A DNA stretch of 64,000 bases from G963701675 sp963701675 (GTDB lineage Bacteria; Planctomycetota; Planctomycetia; Gemmatales; Gemmataceae): NCBI GenBank assembly GCA_963701675.1, contig OY969623.1:7812001-7876000 (forward strand), given 5' to 3'. The notes under the pieces were generated by a model. It saw only the letters and a list, made by a program, of their open reading frames with translations, was not told the DNA's origin and searched no databases. Within the stretch, counting starts at the first letter, position 1, and each line of letters begins with the position of its first letter. Shown in pieces: positions 34,650-44,824 of the stretch. A program made the translations under genes and the position numbers.

Positions 34650-35021
34650 TCATGGCGACAGGTCAAGTGAGTCGTTTACCTTCGCAACTCCTGAAGTGTT
34701 CTCGGCAAGTTCTACGGCACGTTTTCGTTGGACATCGTCCCGTACGCTGCCCGCCAATTCGATGGCGCCGTCCACCAGACTGACGTGGATTCGTGATCCT
34801 TCGAGCGACTTGTCCCAACGCAGGCGGGCTGATACACGGGCATCCAGGGTCAACGCATCCAGTTTTGCTTGAATCACCTGCATGCCACCGTTTTCCGCGG
34901 CGAGTGCTTCGCCTTTCGCCGCGGCACAGCGGGCGACTCGAGCAAGACGGTCTGCGTCTTGATTGTCGCAAGCCGATAGAGTTACCAGTAGACAGGTCAG
35001 GATAATGATTTTGTCGCGCAT
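34650..35021 (-). CDS. BON-domain lipoprotein
   Basis: ATG 35021 (MRDKIIILTCLLVTLSAC) is preferred over the frame start at 35054: it gives a canonical lipobox LSAC and AAGGCGG precedes it. The mature ~105 residues end in a BON domain (HVSLVDGAIELAGSVRDDVQ RKRAVELAENTSGVAKVND). BON domains bind phospholipid or act in envelope maintenance (OsmY-like). The protein is lipid-anchored, probably periplasmic. Confidence 0.85.
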   Translation of the reverse strand: MRDKIIILTCLLVTLSACDNQDADRLARVARCAAAKGEALAAENGGMQVIQAKLDALTLDARVSARLRWDKSLEGSRIHVSLVDGAIELAGSVRDDVQRKRAVELAENTSGVAKVNDSLDLSP

Positions 35022-35215
35022 GATTTGCCGCCTTGTTGATAAATGAGTCGGCAACTATCGCGCGGGAAGTGACTAGGAATGTGCGACAGGACCGAATTGC
35101 TAGATTTATTCGACAGGGCGTTCCGAAGATTATTCTTGGTCTCTAACCGCCCGGTCCGCGGTGCCCTTATAATTTAGCAAGCTTGCCCAGAATCTCACGG
35201 GGTCCGGTTATAACC

Positions 35216-36187
35216 ATGGCCACCGACATTCGCTTGAAAGAAGTGCTCCCTCAGATCACTGATGCGATCATCGCAACCTACACCGAATGCCGGCGTACCA
35301 ACCATCTGGGCCACAAGCCGCTGCCGAGCCGCGAGGCCATCGCCGAGATCATCGCCGACTTGATGGACGTGCTCTATCCAGGTTTCGTCCGCCGACAGAA
35401 CCTCCACATGGGGAATGTCGAATATCACGTCGGCGACTTAGTGGACGGGCTTCATGACAAAATGACCCAGCAAATCGCCCGCGCGCTGAGGCACGAATAC
35501 GAAGACCCGAACAAGTACGCGGAATCATTTCCGAACATGCCGCCGACGGATTTCGAGGCTCTAGCCCAACAGAAAACGGTCGAGTTTCTTTTTCGGCTCG
35601 CGGACGTTCGGCACAAGTTGGAGTTGGATGTGGAGGCGGCGTTTGTCGGCGACCCCGCTGCGAAGAGCTTCCCGGAAATCATCTTCTGCTACCCTGGAAT
35701 TGAGGCCGTGACGATCTATCGGCTCGCTCATGAATTGTTGCTGCTCAGCATTCCGCTCATTCCACGAATGATGACCGAGTGCGCCCACGCACGCACGGGG
35801 ATCGACATTCATCCCGGCGCTCGCATCGGCGAAAGTTTCTTCATCGACCATGGCACCGGCGTCGTCATTGGTGAGACCTGCGACATCGGCAACCACGTCA
35901 AACTGTACCAGGGTGTCACGCTCGGTGCCCTAAGTTTCCCGCGCGACGCTCACGGCAACATCATCCGTGGCATCAAACGTCACCCGACGCTGGAGGATCA
36001 CGTCGTCGTCTACGCCAACGCAACGGTTCTCGGCGGCAGCACGGTGGTCGGGCATCACGCGGCCATCGGATCCAATGTGTGGCTCACCCACAGCGTCGAG
36101 CCCAACACGGTCGTTTCGTTGGAGAAGCCGTCGCTGCGCATTCGCGTACCCGGCGAACCGGAGTTCGATGCGGCATATCAGATTTGA
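35216..36187 (+). CDS. cysE: Serine O-acetyltransferase
   Basis: ATG 35216 (MATDIRLKEVL) is the best start; the frame is open upstream from a TTG. It has 323 residues, with the long N-terminal helical domain of the EpsC/CysE type followed by left-handed beta-helix hexapeptide repeats: TGIDIHPGARIGESFFIDHG, GVVIGETCDIGNHVKLYQGV, VVVYANATVLGGSTVVGHH. The catalytic His-Asp region IDHGTG is present. The enzyme transfers acetyl from acetyl-CoA to L-serine, the first step of cysteine synthesis. It lies just ahead of the transporter on the same strand. Confidence 0.95.
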   Translation: MATDIRLKEVLPQITDAIIATYTECRRTNHLGHKPLPSREAIAEIIADLMDVLYPGFVRRQNLHMGNVEYHVGDLVDGLHDKMTQQIARALRHEYEDPNKYAESFPNMPPTDFEALAQQKTVEFLFRLADVRHKLELDVEAAFVGDPAAKSFPEIIFCYPGIEAVTIYRLAHELLLLSIPLIPRMMTECAHARTGIDIHPGARIGESFFIDHGTGVVIGETCDIGNHVKLYQGVTLGALSFPRDAHGNIIRGIKRHPTLEDHVVVYANATVLGGSTVVGHHAAIGSNVWLTHSVEPNTVVSLEKPSLRIRVPGEPEFDAAYQI

Positions 36188-36286
36188 ATGCCTGAGCCGC
36201 AGCGACTCTCCCTTGCAACAACTTACCGCCCCGCCTACAATCCGCCGGCCCTGCAATGGGCGGGAACGGAGGAGTAGCGCGCGCTC

Positions 36287-39058
36287 ATGCGAATCGGAAC
36301 GGACTCGCCGTCGGAAACAACGTACATCGGACGGATATTGAGCGGCTGGATCTCGGTCGTTTGTCGTCGGCCGAGGACCGTCCTTGCCCTAGCACTCGCC
36401 GTTTGTCTAGTTTCCGTTTACGCTTCCGTAACTCACCTAAAGTACCAAACGCAGCGTTCCGATCTCATCAGCCCGGACAAGGAATGTCAACGGCTTTGGC
36501 AGCAATACGTCGACGAATTTGGCGACGACGATGATATAGTCGTCGTGGTCAAGGGACAGTTGCCCACGGATGGCCCGCGAATGAAGGCCGCGATTGATGC
36601 GGTCGCGGCCGAAGCGGCCGTCGATTCCCGACACTTCGATCACCTCTTCTATCAAGTCGATCTCCGTTACCTACGCAGTCGAGCATTACTTTACTTGCCG
36701 ACCGAGCAGGTCGTCCGGATCGCGGAGAACCTCCAGAGCATGAGTTTGCTGCTGGAAGTTGGACCGTTAGCGTGGCGCAACCTCTCGTTTCTATCGCTTC
36801 TGAACGAGGCACGGCTTCGGGCCAATGGATTCGTCCCGGGTGAGCCGATGCCTTTAAAGGATGAACGGTTCTTCAACCAGTTTTGTTCTGTATGTCGATC
36901 CGCGGCGGCCATACTCGATAACCCGGCGAACTACAGGAATCCGTGGAATCGGCTGGTGGACCAACCCGCCGACCAACAAACCCTTCTTGATGAGCCGACG
37001 TATTTCTTCAGCGGCGACGGAACTTTGGCGTTTTTGTTGGTTCGACCAGTCAAGGATTTGGGCTCTTTCGCCGGGGCGGCAGAGAGCGTCCACGCGATGC
37101 GGGACATCGTCGCCGACGTGCAATCGAATTTCACCGATGTGGAAATCGGGCTCACCGGATTACCCGTACTTGAGTCGGACGAAATGGTGGCCGCGGAGCG
37201 GGATGCTCGCCGAGCATCATGGCTCGCAATCGGCGGCGTCACGTTATTGTTTTTCGTGGTGTATCGTGGCATTTGTTATCCACTGCTTACCGTCGGCACG
37301 TTGCTCCTGGGCACCAGTTGGGCGATGGGTTGGACCACGCTCACGGTCGGACATCTGAATATCCTCTCCGCTACATTTGCTGTCATGCTCATCGGAATGG
37401 GTGACTACGGCGTCCTCTGGGTGATGCGTTACGAAAGCGAACGCAAAAGAGGGCAAGACGTTGAATCAGCGCTTCGGCAGACCGCGGTCTGCGTCGGCAC
37501 AGGAACACTTACGGCGGCACTCACAACTGCCGTGGCGTTCTACGCCGCGATGCTGGCCGACTTCAAAGCGGTAGCCGAACTAGGCTGGATTGCCGGCAGC
37601 GGCGTGCTCTTGTGTGCGTTTGCCTGTTTTACCGTCCTTCCCGCGGTATTGAAGGTGTTTGATCGACGTAAGCGCGAAGCGATAAATCAGGACTATTCAT
37701 CGTTTATCGTTCATCGTTCATCGTTTGAGACTTGGCTGCCGGGTCTCCAAAAAAAGTCGCGCTGGGTCTTGGCGGGCAGTTTAGCGATGGCGCTGGCCCT
37801 TGGGGTTTTCGCGACCAGGGTGTCATACGATCACAACCTTTTGAATCTACAGCCGCGCGATCTGGACTCGGTGAAGTGGGAAAAGACGCTGATCGGACAC
37901 ATGGCCGGCGCGAGTTGGCACGCCGTCAGTTATGCGCGCAATTCGGAGGAAGCGCTGGCACTCAAGGCTCATTATGCGAGACTGCCGGAAGTCAGCCGAG
38001 TGGTCGAAGTGGCTTCGCTGGTGCCTCCGGACCAAGATGTCAAACTTGAGCAATTGCGCGAAATCGAACGGCGCTTATCGCGTCTACCAAATCGCGGGGA
38101 GAAGATTGGCCGGGAAACGCCTGAACCGGCCGCGCTAAGGGCGAGCGTGGCGGAAGCGATGGCCGCGCTCCTGCCTTGGGCCGGCCGTGATGGCATTTCA
38201 TTGTGTAACGAAGTACGTGCAAGTCTCGAGCAATTGCTGACACGCTTGAACGACGGCGGCGGCGGTGACGTCCTTCGTGACTTCGAAGAACGGATGGCCG
38301 GTGATTTGTTGGCAGACCTATACCGACTACGAGACGTTTCGTCACCCGAAAGAATCACGCTGGCCGACATACCGGCGCCGTTGAGGGAGCGCTTCATCGG
38401 CCGAAACGGCTACTGGAAATTGCAGGCGTTCGCCAAGGATGATCTGTGGAATTTCGAGCCCCTCGAGCATTTCGTGAAGCAAGTCCGAACCGTCGACTCG
38501 GAAGCAACGGGCAAGCCGTTCTCGACCGTGGAAGGCCTCACGGCAATGAAGAACGAGTTCCTTCGGGCCGGCCTCTATGCATTCGTGGCGATCGTTGTCG
38601 TGTTGGCCGTCGATTTCAGGAACGTTCGCCGAACCTTGACTGCCGTTGCGCCGCTGTTGATGGGGATGACGTTCGCTCTCGGCATCATGGGCTTGTTCGG
38701 TGTCCCGCTGAATCCAGCTAACATGATCGCGTTGCCGTTGGTGCTCGGTGTCGGAGTTGATAACGGCGTGCATATAGTCCACGACTTCCTCTCGCGAAAG
38801 GCGGAAGGTCAATTTCAATTGAGCCGGGCCATCGGTCAAGGCGTATTAGTCAAAGCGCTGACGACGATGATTAGCTTCGGCACATTGATGATCTCAACGC
38901 AGCCGGGCCTGGCGGGCCTCGGGTTCTGCCTCACGCTCGGCGTGGCGAGCTGTATGGTGTCCTCTCTGATATTTCTGCCGGCTCTCATGCAACGCCGTGA
39001 GGCGCCTGCATTACACATCGCCTTCACAGAGGAGCGCCTCCAGCGACGTGCCGCATAA
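36287..39058 (+). CDS. MMPL/RND-family transporter (HpnN-like)
   Basis: GGAGGAG lies upstream of ATG 36287. The 923-residue protein has the RND/MMPL plan: one N-terminal TM, a ~250-residue extracytoplasmic loop, a five-TM bundle (WLAIGGVTLLFFVVYRGICY; GMGDYGVLWVMRYE), a second loop and a second five-TM bundle (FVAIVVVLAVDFRNV; LGVGVDNGVHIVHDF). The paired GMGDYG/GVGVDNG motifs are the proton-relay regions of such pumps. HpnN relatives move hopanoids between membranes; this assignment is tentative. Around 37690-37727 a TTCATCGTT-like repeat lies in frame (YSSFIVHRSSF) between the halves. Confidence 0.85.
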   Translation: MRIGTDSPSETTYIGRILSGWISVVCRRPRTVLALALAVCLVSVYASVTHLKYQTQRSDLISPDKECQRLWQQYVDEFGDDDDIVVVVKGQLPTDGPRMKAAIDAVAAEAAVDSRHFDHLFYQVDLRYLRSRALLYLPTEQVVRIAENLQSMSLLLEVGPLAWRNLSFLSLLNEARLRANGFVPGEPMPLKDERFFNQFCSVCRSAAAILDNPANYRNPWNRLVDQPADQQTLLDEPTYFFSGDGTLAFLLVRPVKDLGSFAGAAESVHAMRDIVADVQSNFTDVEIGLTGLPVLESDEMVAAERDARRASWLAIGGVTLLFFVVYRGICYPLLTVGTLLLGTSWAMGWTTLTVGHLNILSATFAVMLIGMGDYGVLWVMRYESERKRGQDVESALRQTAVCVGTGTLTAALTTAVAFYAAMLADFKAVAELGWIAGSGVLLCAFACFTVLPAVLKVFDRRKREAINQDYSSFIVHRSSFETWLPGLQKKSRWVLAGSLAMALALGVFATRVSYDHNLLNLQPRDLDSVKWEKTLIGHMAGASWHAVSYARNSEEALALKAHYARLPEVSRVVEVASLVPPDQDVKLEQLREIERRLSRLPNRGEKIGRETPEPAALRASVAEAMAALLPWAGRDGISLCNEVRASLEQLLTRLNDGGGGDVLRDFEERMAGDLLADLYRLRDVSSPERITLADIPAPLRERFIGRNGYWKLQAFAKDDLWNFEPLEHFVKQVRTVDSEATGKPFSTVEGLTAMKNEFLRAGLYAFVAIVVVLAVDFRNVRRTLTAVAPLLMGMTFALGIMGLFGVPLNPANMIALPLVLGVGVDNGVHIVHDFLSRKAEGQFQLSRAIGQGVLVKALTTMISFGTLMISTQPGLAGLGFCLTLGVASCMVSSLIFLPALMQRREAPALHIAFTEERLQRRAA
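37690..37727. repeat. TTCATCGTT-type microrepeat inside the transporter gene
   Basis: A short run of ATTCATCGTTTATCGTTCATCGTTCATCG keeps the frame open and encodes SSFIVHRSSF, in the linker between the two membrane halves. It looks like an inserted simple repeat tolerated in a cytoplasmic loop. Confidence 0.55.
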
Positions 39059-39069
39059 TATCGAAACGC

Positions 39070-41709
39070 TTAACGGCGGGTCACCGAAGCTTCGCGACTA
39101 TGGTTGAGCAGACATGCAAACCGGGCGGCGCTGTCGTGAATTTCATCTTCCGTAGCGGCGCGATCCAGAATGCGAATCTCACGAATACGGCCCAGGAACG
39201 GGCAGTCGCGATTCACCCAGTCACCGATGATCAACGGTGACGTGCCGTTCTTGAACGTCCACGCCACTCCGTCCACTTGGTCAACCATTTTCCCATCTTG
39301 ATACACGCGAAATCGGTCACCCTCGCGGGAAATCGCCACGTAATTCCAGCGGCCGGGCGGCAGTTGAAACTGCGCGACATGTTCCCACGCCTCGCCCGTT
39401 CCGCAGATCAGTTCATACTGGTTCGAACTGCTCTCGAAGATCATCATGCCTTGATGCGCCGGTGAGCCGCAATGATTGCTGAGTACCACTCGCCAGGGTT
39501 TCTGGACGGCGTCCGGGTTGACAATCATTTCGATGGTGAAATCATTCTCGATCGAGATCGGCGGAGTCTCCATCGCGGCGGGAAAGTCACCGGTGTGAAA
39601 GCCCAGATGGGCGAGCGCCTTTCCCCGGTCTCGAAACACGTGCTCGCCTCGCTGAAACACATAACCGGCCGGCGTTTCGCCGCAGAGCAAGTACTTTTGT
39701 TGAATGGCATTGATCAAATGTCGCGACCCGACGCGTCGCCAGTGCCAGCCGAGTACGCCTTTATCAATGTAGACCTTTGCTGCCGGCTCTCGTTCCAACC
39801 GTTGCAACAACTCTGTGTAGTCATCGAGGAGGACCATCTCGATATACGAGCATGGAGCAATCGGTGGAACTCCGGAAATCAGGTGTAATACGGGCTCTGA
39901 CGGTGCGAGAAAAACCATGCGTTCACCGTCCGTCGCAAACGCACGCAGCGAGTCTGCTTCGCGGTGCGCCTGAGCTGCGGTGGCATTCAGTCGCCAAGGA
40001 AATTGTTGGGCAATAAGGGTCTTGATGCAGCCGATGTCGGCGATTGCCGACCAACTGCAACCGATCAACAACCAGGCGACGATAGAAAAAGCCAAGACGT
40101 GCGCGAGGGTGTGTTCTCGCCGGCGGATGATACTCAGGACATCATCGGAAAACAAAGCAAGCAGAACGAAACATGGCCACCAAACTAACGTGAGCACATA
40201 CTCATGACTTCGGCCTTGGTAATAAGAGAACAACCCGAGTCCCAACAGCGACAGCAGAAAGACGAGCTTCGGCCGGGCGGATTCCTCGGGTTGCGGCGGA
40301 ATCGAAAGTCCCTTGATCGATGCCAGGTTGCCGGCGGCGTAAGCCAGCCCGCCAAGATACACCAGCACTACAAGTATCCACGTAGCGGGAAACTCCATGG
40401 GCAGCATGAAGAACCCGGACAAATAGAAGAGTTTTTGAAATCGAAAGAACTCCGCAAAATCCGGAACGGCGCCATAATGGCAATACGTGGCAATGATGTA
40501 GAGAATCACGACTGCGGCGAAGATCGTTAAGCATGCACCTATATGCGCCAGCCATCGCCGCAACGCTGGCAACCAATCACATTGGTACAACTCCGCGAAA
40601 CACAGCGACGCCAGCCATGTCAAAAGGGCGGGGAGCCCCGAATCAAAGTTCCAAAGTACGCCCACGGATGTGAGAATTGTTGTCGTCCAATACAATCGCC
40701 TCGTCGGCGAGCGGAAGTAACGCCATGCGCACCAAACGAGCAATGCCGGGAACAGAAAGCGAATCGGGTGATATTGAAAGTAGAAATCTACCCACTGAAA
40801 TTGACCGTCTTTGGAGAAACGCAGGTAGAACCAACTCGTGAACACCAGTGCGAGAAAACCAAAGAATGCGATGAGCCGATTTTGAATGGCTTGGTTCGTC
40901 ACGCTCCACAAGGCGATGTAAGCCACACCCAAGAGCAAAGCCATGACCAAAGTGAAACTTACGACACTTAGCCCAGTGACGGCGAAGATCGGTTGCAAGA
41001 GGTGTGGATAAAGCCCGTATTGGCCGCGGCAATCGACGAGCAGCGCTTTTCCAAAATCCACTTGAACGACGGAGTTGAACACCGCCGCGAAGTGCCAATT
41101 TCGACAATAGTCGCCGCCTTCATCGAAAACGCAAGCGGCAACCACCAACAGCACTAGACCCACGGAGATTCCGCTCAGGGTGTATATCTGCCATGCGCGG
41201 TCCCAACGCCATCTCAACGCGAGCAATGAACCGATGAAGAGCGGCGTCGTAATGATCGGAGAGCGAAAGAACACCGATTGCCGTATGTGAAAAAAGTCGT
41301 TCGTCAGAAGGCAGTAGTATGCGAAAACGGACAGAAAAACGGCGACGACAAGCGTCAGAATTCCCGCCTCTTTGGAAGCACGCCGAGTCGGACCTAAGCG
41401 TGCGACACGGTCCAATGCAAAGCTCATCACCATGACCAACGCCGGGATGATCAGAACGCCGGCCACAAACGTGAGTCGCTCGGCGGGCTCGGGCCGGCAT
41501 TCGGTCGGATTGACGAAAAGCTGGGAGGCGTGTTCGCGTTCAGCGGTAGTAATCTGATTCGAAGAATACAGCCGAGTTCCAACGGGAAAGAACAGTGCGA
41601 CGGCAACGAGGATCGATAATGCGCATTTCAGCATGAAGGGTCTGAGTCCGTTCAGAAACGCCGTAAATCGTCCGATTTCGTGAGCATCTGACGCCGGTCG
41701 AAGGGGCAA
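39070..41709 (-). CDS. Multi-TM membrane protein with C-terminal LamG domain
   Basis: The frame opens at TTG 41709; ATG 41634 (MLKCALSILVAVALFFPVG) is a likely alternative start. About 880 residues: an N-terminal block of roughly 13 TM helices (for example LILAVALFF-, LTLVVAVFLSVFAYYCLL-, VMALLLGVAYIALW-like segments, to ~550), a soluble region, then a laminin-G-like domain (FTIEMIVNPDAVQKPWRVVL, RWNYVAISREGDRFRVYQDG, FLGRIREIRILDRAATEDEI) at ~residues 710-865. The topology recalls GT-C-type glycosyltransferase-like planctomycete membrane proteins, but no catalytic motif was identified. Convergent with the transporter. Confidence 0.75.
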   Translation of the reverse strand: MPLRPASDAHEIGRFTAFLNGLRPFMLKCALSILVAVALFFPVGTRLYSSNQITTAEREHASQLFVNPTECRPEPAERLTFVAGVLIIPALVMVMSFALDRVARLGPTRRASKEAGILTLVVAVFLSVFAYYCLLTNDFFHIRQSVFFRSPIITTPLFIGSLLALRWRWDRAWQIYTLSGISVGLVLLVVAACVFDEGGDYCRNWHFAAVFNSVVQVDFGKALLVDCRGQYGLYPHLLQPIFAVTGLSVVSFTLVMALLLGVAYIALWSVTNQAIQNRLIAFFGFLALVFTSWFYLRFSKDGQFQWVDFYFQYHPIRFLFPALLVWCAWRYFRSPTRRLYWTTTILTSVGVLWNFDSGLPALLTWLASLCFAELYQCDWLPALRRWLAHIGACLTIFAAVVILYIIATYCHYGAVPDFAEFFRFQKLFYLSGFFMLPMEFPATWILVVLVYLGGLAYAAGNLASIKGLSIPPQPEESARPKLVFLLSLLGLGLFSYYQGRSHEYVLTLVWWPCFVLLALFSDDVLSIIRRREHTLAHVLAFSIVAWLLIGCSWSAIADIGCIKTLIAQQFPWRLNATAAQAHREADSLRAFATDGERMVFLAPSEPVLHLISGVPPIAPCSYIEMVLLDDYTELLQRLEREPAAKVYIDKGVLGWHWRRVGSRHLINAIQQKYLLCGETPAGYVFQRGEHVFRDRGKALAHLGFHTGDFPAAMETPPISIENDFTIEMIVNPDAVQKPWRVVLSNHCGSPAHQGMMIFESSSNQYELICGTGEAWEHVAQFQLPPGRWNYVAISREGDRFRVYQDGKMVDQVDGVAWTFKNGTSPLIIGDWVNRDCPFLGRIREIRILDRAATEDEIHDSAARFACLLNHSREASVTRR

Positions 41710-41758
41710 TTCTAAGGGCAGGGCGCCCTATCATGCAATGTGAACTTGCCTGCCGGGA

Positions 41759-42772
41759 TTAGGGTTGAGTTCCCTTGTACAACCTGCGGTTCAAGATCGG
41801 ATCGCGGGCAGTGAACGGGCCCGTTTCGCGGTCACGGGTGATGCAGCGCGCGTACATCTCGAATTTCGCGTCGAGATCGTCGGCGTGGTGGAGTATCAGG
41901 CTTTCCGGAATCAAAGGTAAGCGCGGGCTTCCCCATTCCGGAAGGTTGAGATGTGACACAACAAGATGTTCCAGCAACTGCAACAGCTCCGGATCGACGT
42001 CGCCCAATTCCCGTGCAGTGTCACGGACCAAATCACGTCCCAAGAACAGGTGCCCGAGAAACCGACCCGAAACGGTTGGCCCCGGTGTTAGCGCGTCGTC
42101 GTCGAACTCCAGGACGCGACCGATGTCGTGCAAGATCGCTCCAGCCACGAGGAGATCGCGGTTGAGGGGACGGCCAAGTTCGGGATAATGTGCAACGTAT
42201 TTTTCCGACAGCATTATGCAGCTTTTAGTTACCGAGAGTAGATGCTCGAGAAGGCCGCCGTGAAAGGGATAAAAGTGGATCAGAGTCGCCGGCAGCCGCT
42301 GCAACGGTTCCGCGTGTCGATCAAGAATCGTAGTCACCAGGCGGCGTAGCGGTAAGTCGGAAATCTGCGATTCCGCCAGCCCACGTAATTCCGCGAACAT
42401 CTCGGACGGATCAAAACGGCTCCTTTCGACAAAATCCGCCGCCGAGAAGCCGTCCGCCCGATCCGACTCTTGTACGAGCCGAATGTTATCGACATCAATC
42501 TGCGGGCCGTACTTCTCGTGGGCGCCGTAGGTGGCGCGAATCTTGAAGAACTGCCCGATACGCCATTCGCTATCACACACTCGAAAGCGATCGCTATCTG
42601 ACCAGACGACGGTCGCAACCGACCGAAGTCCATCACGAAACTTGCAAGTATAGAAAGGTTTACCATCGCGGGTTTCGCGAAGGTTTCGCTCGACGAGGAG
42701 AGCAAAGAAGTCGGCGTGTTGGCCTTCGGTGAGATCGGAAAGTCGAACCAAAGGTGGCTTGGAGCGATTCAT
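41759..42772 (-). CDS. OB-fold/HD-domain protein, YhaM-like exoribonuclease
   Basis: This 337-residue protein has an N-terminal OB-fold (FFALLVERNLRETRDGKPFY TCKFRDG) and a C-terminal HD phosphohydrolase domain with FHGGLLEHLLSV, AGAILHDIGR, and VVSHLN. This order matches YhaM-type 3'-5' exoribonucleases, which also act on single-stranded DNA. It starts at ATG 42772 and lies 28 bases after clpX on the same strand, so cotranscription is likely. Cytoplasmic. Confidence 0.88.
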   Translation of the reverse strand: MNRSKPPLVRLSDLTEGQHADFFALLVERNLRETRDGKPFYTCKFRDGLRSVATVVWSDSDRFRVCDSEWRIGQFFKIRATYGAHEKYGPQIDVDNIRLVQESDRADGFSAADFVERSRFDPSEMFAELRGLAESQISDLPLRRLVTTILDRHAEPLQRLPATLIHFYPFHGGLLEHLLSVTKSCIMLSEKYVAHYPELGRPLNRDLLVAGAILHDIGRVLEFDDDALTPGPTVSGRFLGHLFLGRDLVRDTARELGDVDPELLQLLEHLVVSHLNLPEWGSPRLPLIPESLILHHADDLDAKFEMYARCITRDRETGPFTARDPILNRRLYKGTQP

Positions 42773-42800
42773 GTCGCCCAGCGCTTAAGGCCAGATGAAG

Positions 42801-44106
42801 TCACGCGCTCTTCTTGTCCGGGGCAGGCCGTTTTTCGAACAGGGTCTGGTCGCCACGCACCACGCCATCGGTCACGACGAACTTGCCCTTCACATCAATA
42901 TCCGGAAGCTCGAACATGATGTCCGTCATGATTTCTTCAACGATGCTTCGCAGGCCGCGGGCGCCTGTGTCGCGGAGGCGTGCCCGATGGGCAATCTCAC
43001 GAAGCCCTGGGGTACTGAACTCCAAGCCGGCGCCCTCCATTTCGAAGAGCTTCTGGTATTGGCGCACCAATGCGTTGCGCGGTTCGGTGAGGATACGAAT
43101 CAGTGCTTCTTCATCGAGCGGTTCAAGCGGGGCGATGATCGGAAGGCGACCGACAAATTCGGGGATCATGCCGAACTCAATCAAATCGTCGCTGGTCACC
43201 TTGCCTAGAAGCTCCCCCATCTTTTCTTCGCGGTGTTCGGGACTGCTGCCGAAGCCGATCGTTTTTCGGCCGACTCGTCGCGCGATGATATTGTCGAGCC
43301 CGACGAAGGTGCCCACCGCAGATGAAGAGGATATTGCTCGTGTTGATCTGGATGTACTGTTGTTCTGGGTGTTTTCGGCCGCCCTGTGGTGGGACGTTAC
43401 TAACCGTACCTTCGAGCATCTTGAGCAGCGCTTGCTGGACGCCTTCGCCGCTCACGTCGCGGGTGATGCTCACGTTCTGGCTGGTCTTGGCAATCTTGTC
43501 GACTTCGTCGATATAGACGATGCCACGTTGGGCAGCCTCAATGTCAAAGTCCGCGGCGTGCAACAGCTTGAGGAGCAAGTTCTCCACGTCTTCGCCGACA
43601 TATCCGGCCTCGGTCAGCGTCGTGGCGTCGCCGATGGCGAACGGGACATCGAGGATGCGTGCCAAGGTCTGTGCGAGGAGTGTCTTGCCGCTGCCGGTAG
43701 GCCCAATCAAAAGAATGTTGCTCTTGTCGACCTCCACATCGGAATGGCTGACGTCATCGCCGAGGCTCAGTCGCTTATAGTGGTTGTGCACCGCGACCGA
43801 CAGCACCTTCTTCGCGCGCTGCTGCCCGATGACGTACTGATCCAATTTTTCCTTGAGGGAGCGCGGACTGGGGATGGTGCTGAATATGCTCTTAGAAACG
43901 CCGCGTCGGCGTTTTTCTTGATCGATAATCGACTGGCAAAGCTCGATGCATTCGCCGCAGATATACACATCGCCTGGCCCTTCGACTAAGGGCCCGACGT
44001 CGCGATAGCTCTTTCGGCAGAACGAACAATACGCATTGCGGTTCCGCCCGGTGTTGCCAGTGGGTCTCTTCCCCCCACTTCCGGGTCCGGAATCTTTTGT
44101 GGCCAT
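42801..44106 (-). CDS. clpX: ATP-dependent Clp protease ATP-binding subunit ClpX (one frameshift)
   Basis: The N-terminal frame (from ATG 44106) contains the C4 zinc-binding domain (YCSFCRKSY...YICGECIEL), Walker A GPTGSGKTLL, Walker B IVYIDEVDKI and runs to NILFICGG. One extra base in CCC at 43312-43314 moves the reading to the second frame, TFVGLDNIIARRVGRKTIGFG through the C-terminal small domain (GARGLRSIVEEIMTDIMFEL) to 42801. Restored length is about 434 residues, normal for ClpX. ClpX unfolds proteins for ClpP. Because clpX is highly conserved, the break is more likely a sequence error than inactivation. Confidence 0.93.
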
Positions 44107-44211
44107 GCAATCTCCTTGGTCTGCAACGCTCCGTGAGAGGGGGAATCACACCCCCGCCCGATTCTAAGCCCTTGCAACGGGTAGGGCAAGAGCACGGCGA
44201 CTGTCATTATC

Positions 44212-44568
44212 TTAGTTGCTGGGGTTCAGCGGTGGAGGTGGCTCCGGCGGTGGATCTGGCGCCCTCACCTTGTCAATTTTCTGGATCATTCGGCCAGTCA
44301 ACTTGCCGCGGATCCGAGCAAACTCCTCCGCGCTTAGGTCTCCCTCGTCAAACAACTCCCGAAACTGAGTCAACTGGTCGGCCGGAGAGGAGGTGTCCTC
44401 ACGAGTTCGCTGTTGCCACCGCTTCACGGCCCAAAAGACAATGGCCCCAACCAACAGGACGCCGCCCAGAAGCGCGAGCATCACACTGTACGCCACCGGT
44501 GCCGCAAGCCCTGCCACGGCGAACATTCCGATTTCACTAACTGTAAGCCCGGCAACAACCATCGGCAT
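44212..44568 (-). CDS. Small membrane protein with SHOCT-like domain
   Basis: It has 118 residues: two N-terminal hydrophobic segments (VSEIGMFAVAGLAAPVAYSV; MLALLGGVLLVGAIVFWAVK), then a short SHOCT-type helix pair (LTQFRELFDEGDLSAEEFAR IRGKL) and a proline-rich end. SHOCT motifs usually follow membrane or coiled-coil segments and help oligomerisation. Located just upstream of clpX on the same strand, 106 bases before it. Function unknown. Confidence 0.75.
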   Translation of the reverse strand: MPMVVAGLTVSEIGMFAVAGLAAPVAYSVMLALLGGVLLVGAIVFWAVKRWQQRTREDTSSPADQLTQFRELFDEGDLSAEEFARIRGKLTGRMIQKIDKVRAPDPPPEPPPPLNPSN

Positions 44569-44824
44569 CTCGCGCGGATTGAGGCTGCCTTTGGCCCGTG
44601 ATCCGGCCCGTCCACTCGTGCTCTATTATAGCGCCCCGCCAAGCATTCGGACTAGAATCCTGGCGGATTGCCGAATCGGACCGCGCCTGCAACTCCACAA
44701 AGGAAGTCTAGCGTTATTCTTCGACATAACCGCTACGTTCTCAAGCGGGCCACGCTCTCGAAGAAGGTGAAGTATTCCTTTGTTTCGGAACTCATGCCGC
44801 CGGCTTCGCTAAGATGTCTTCCGT

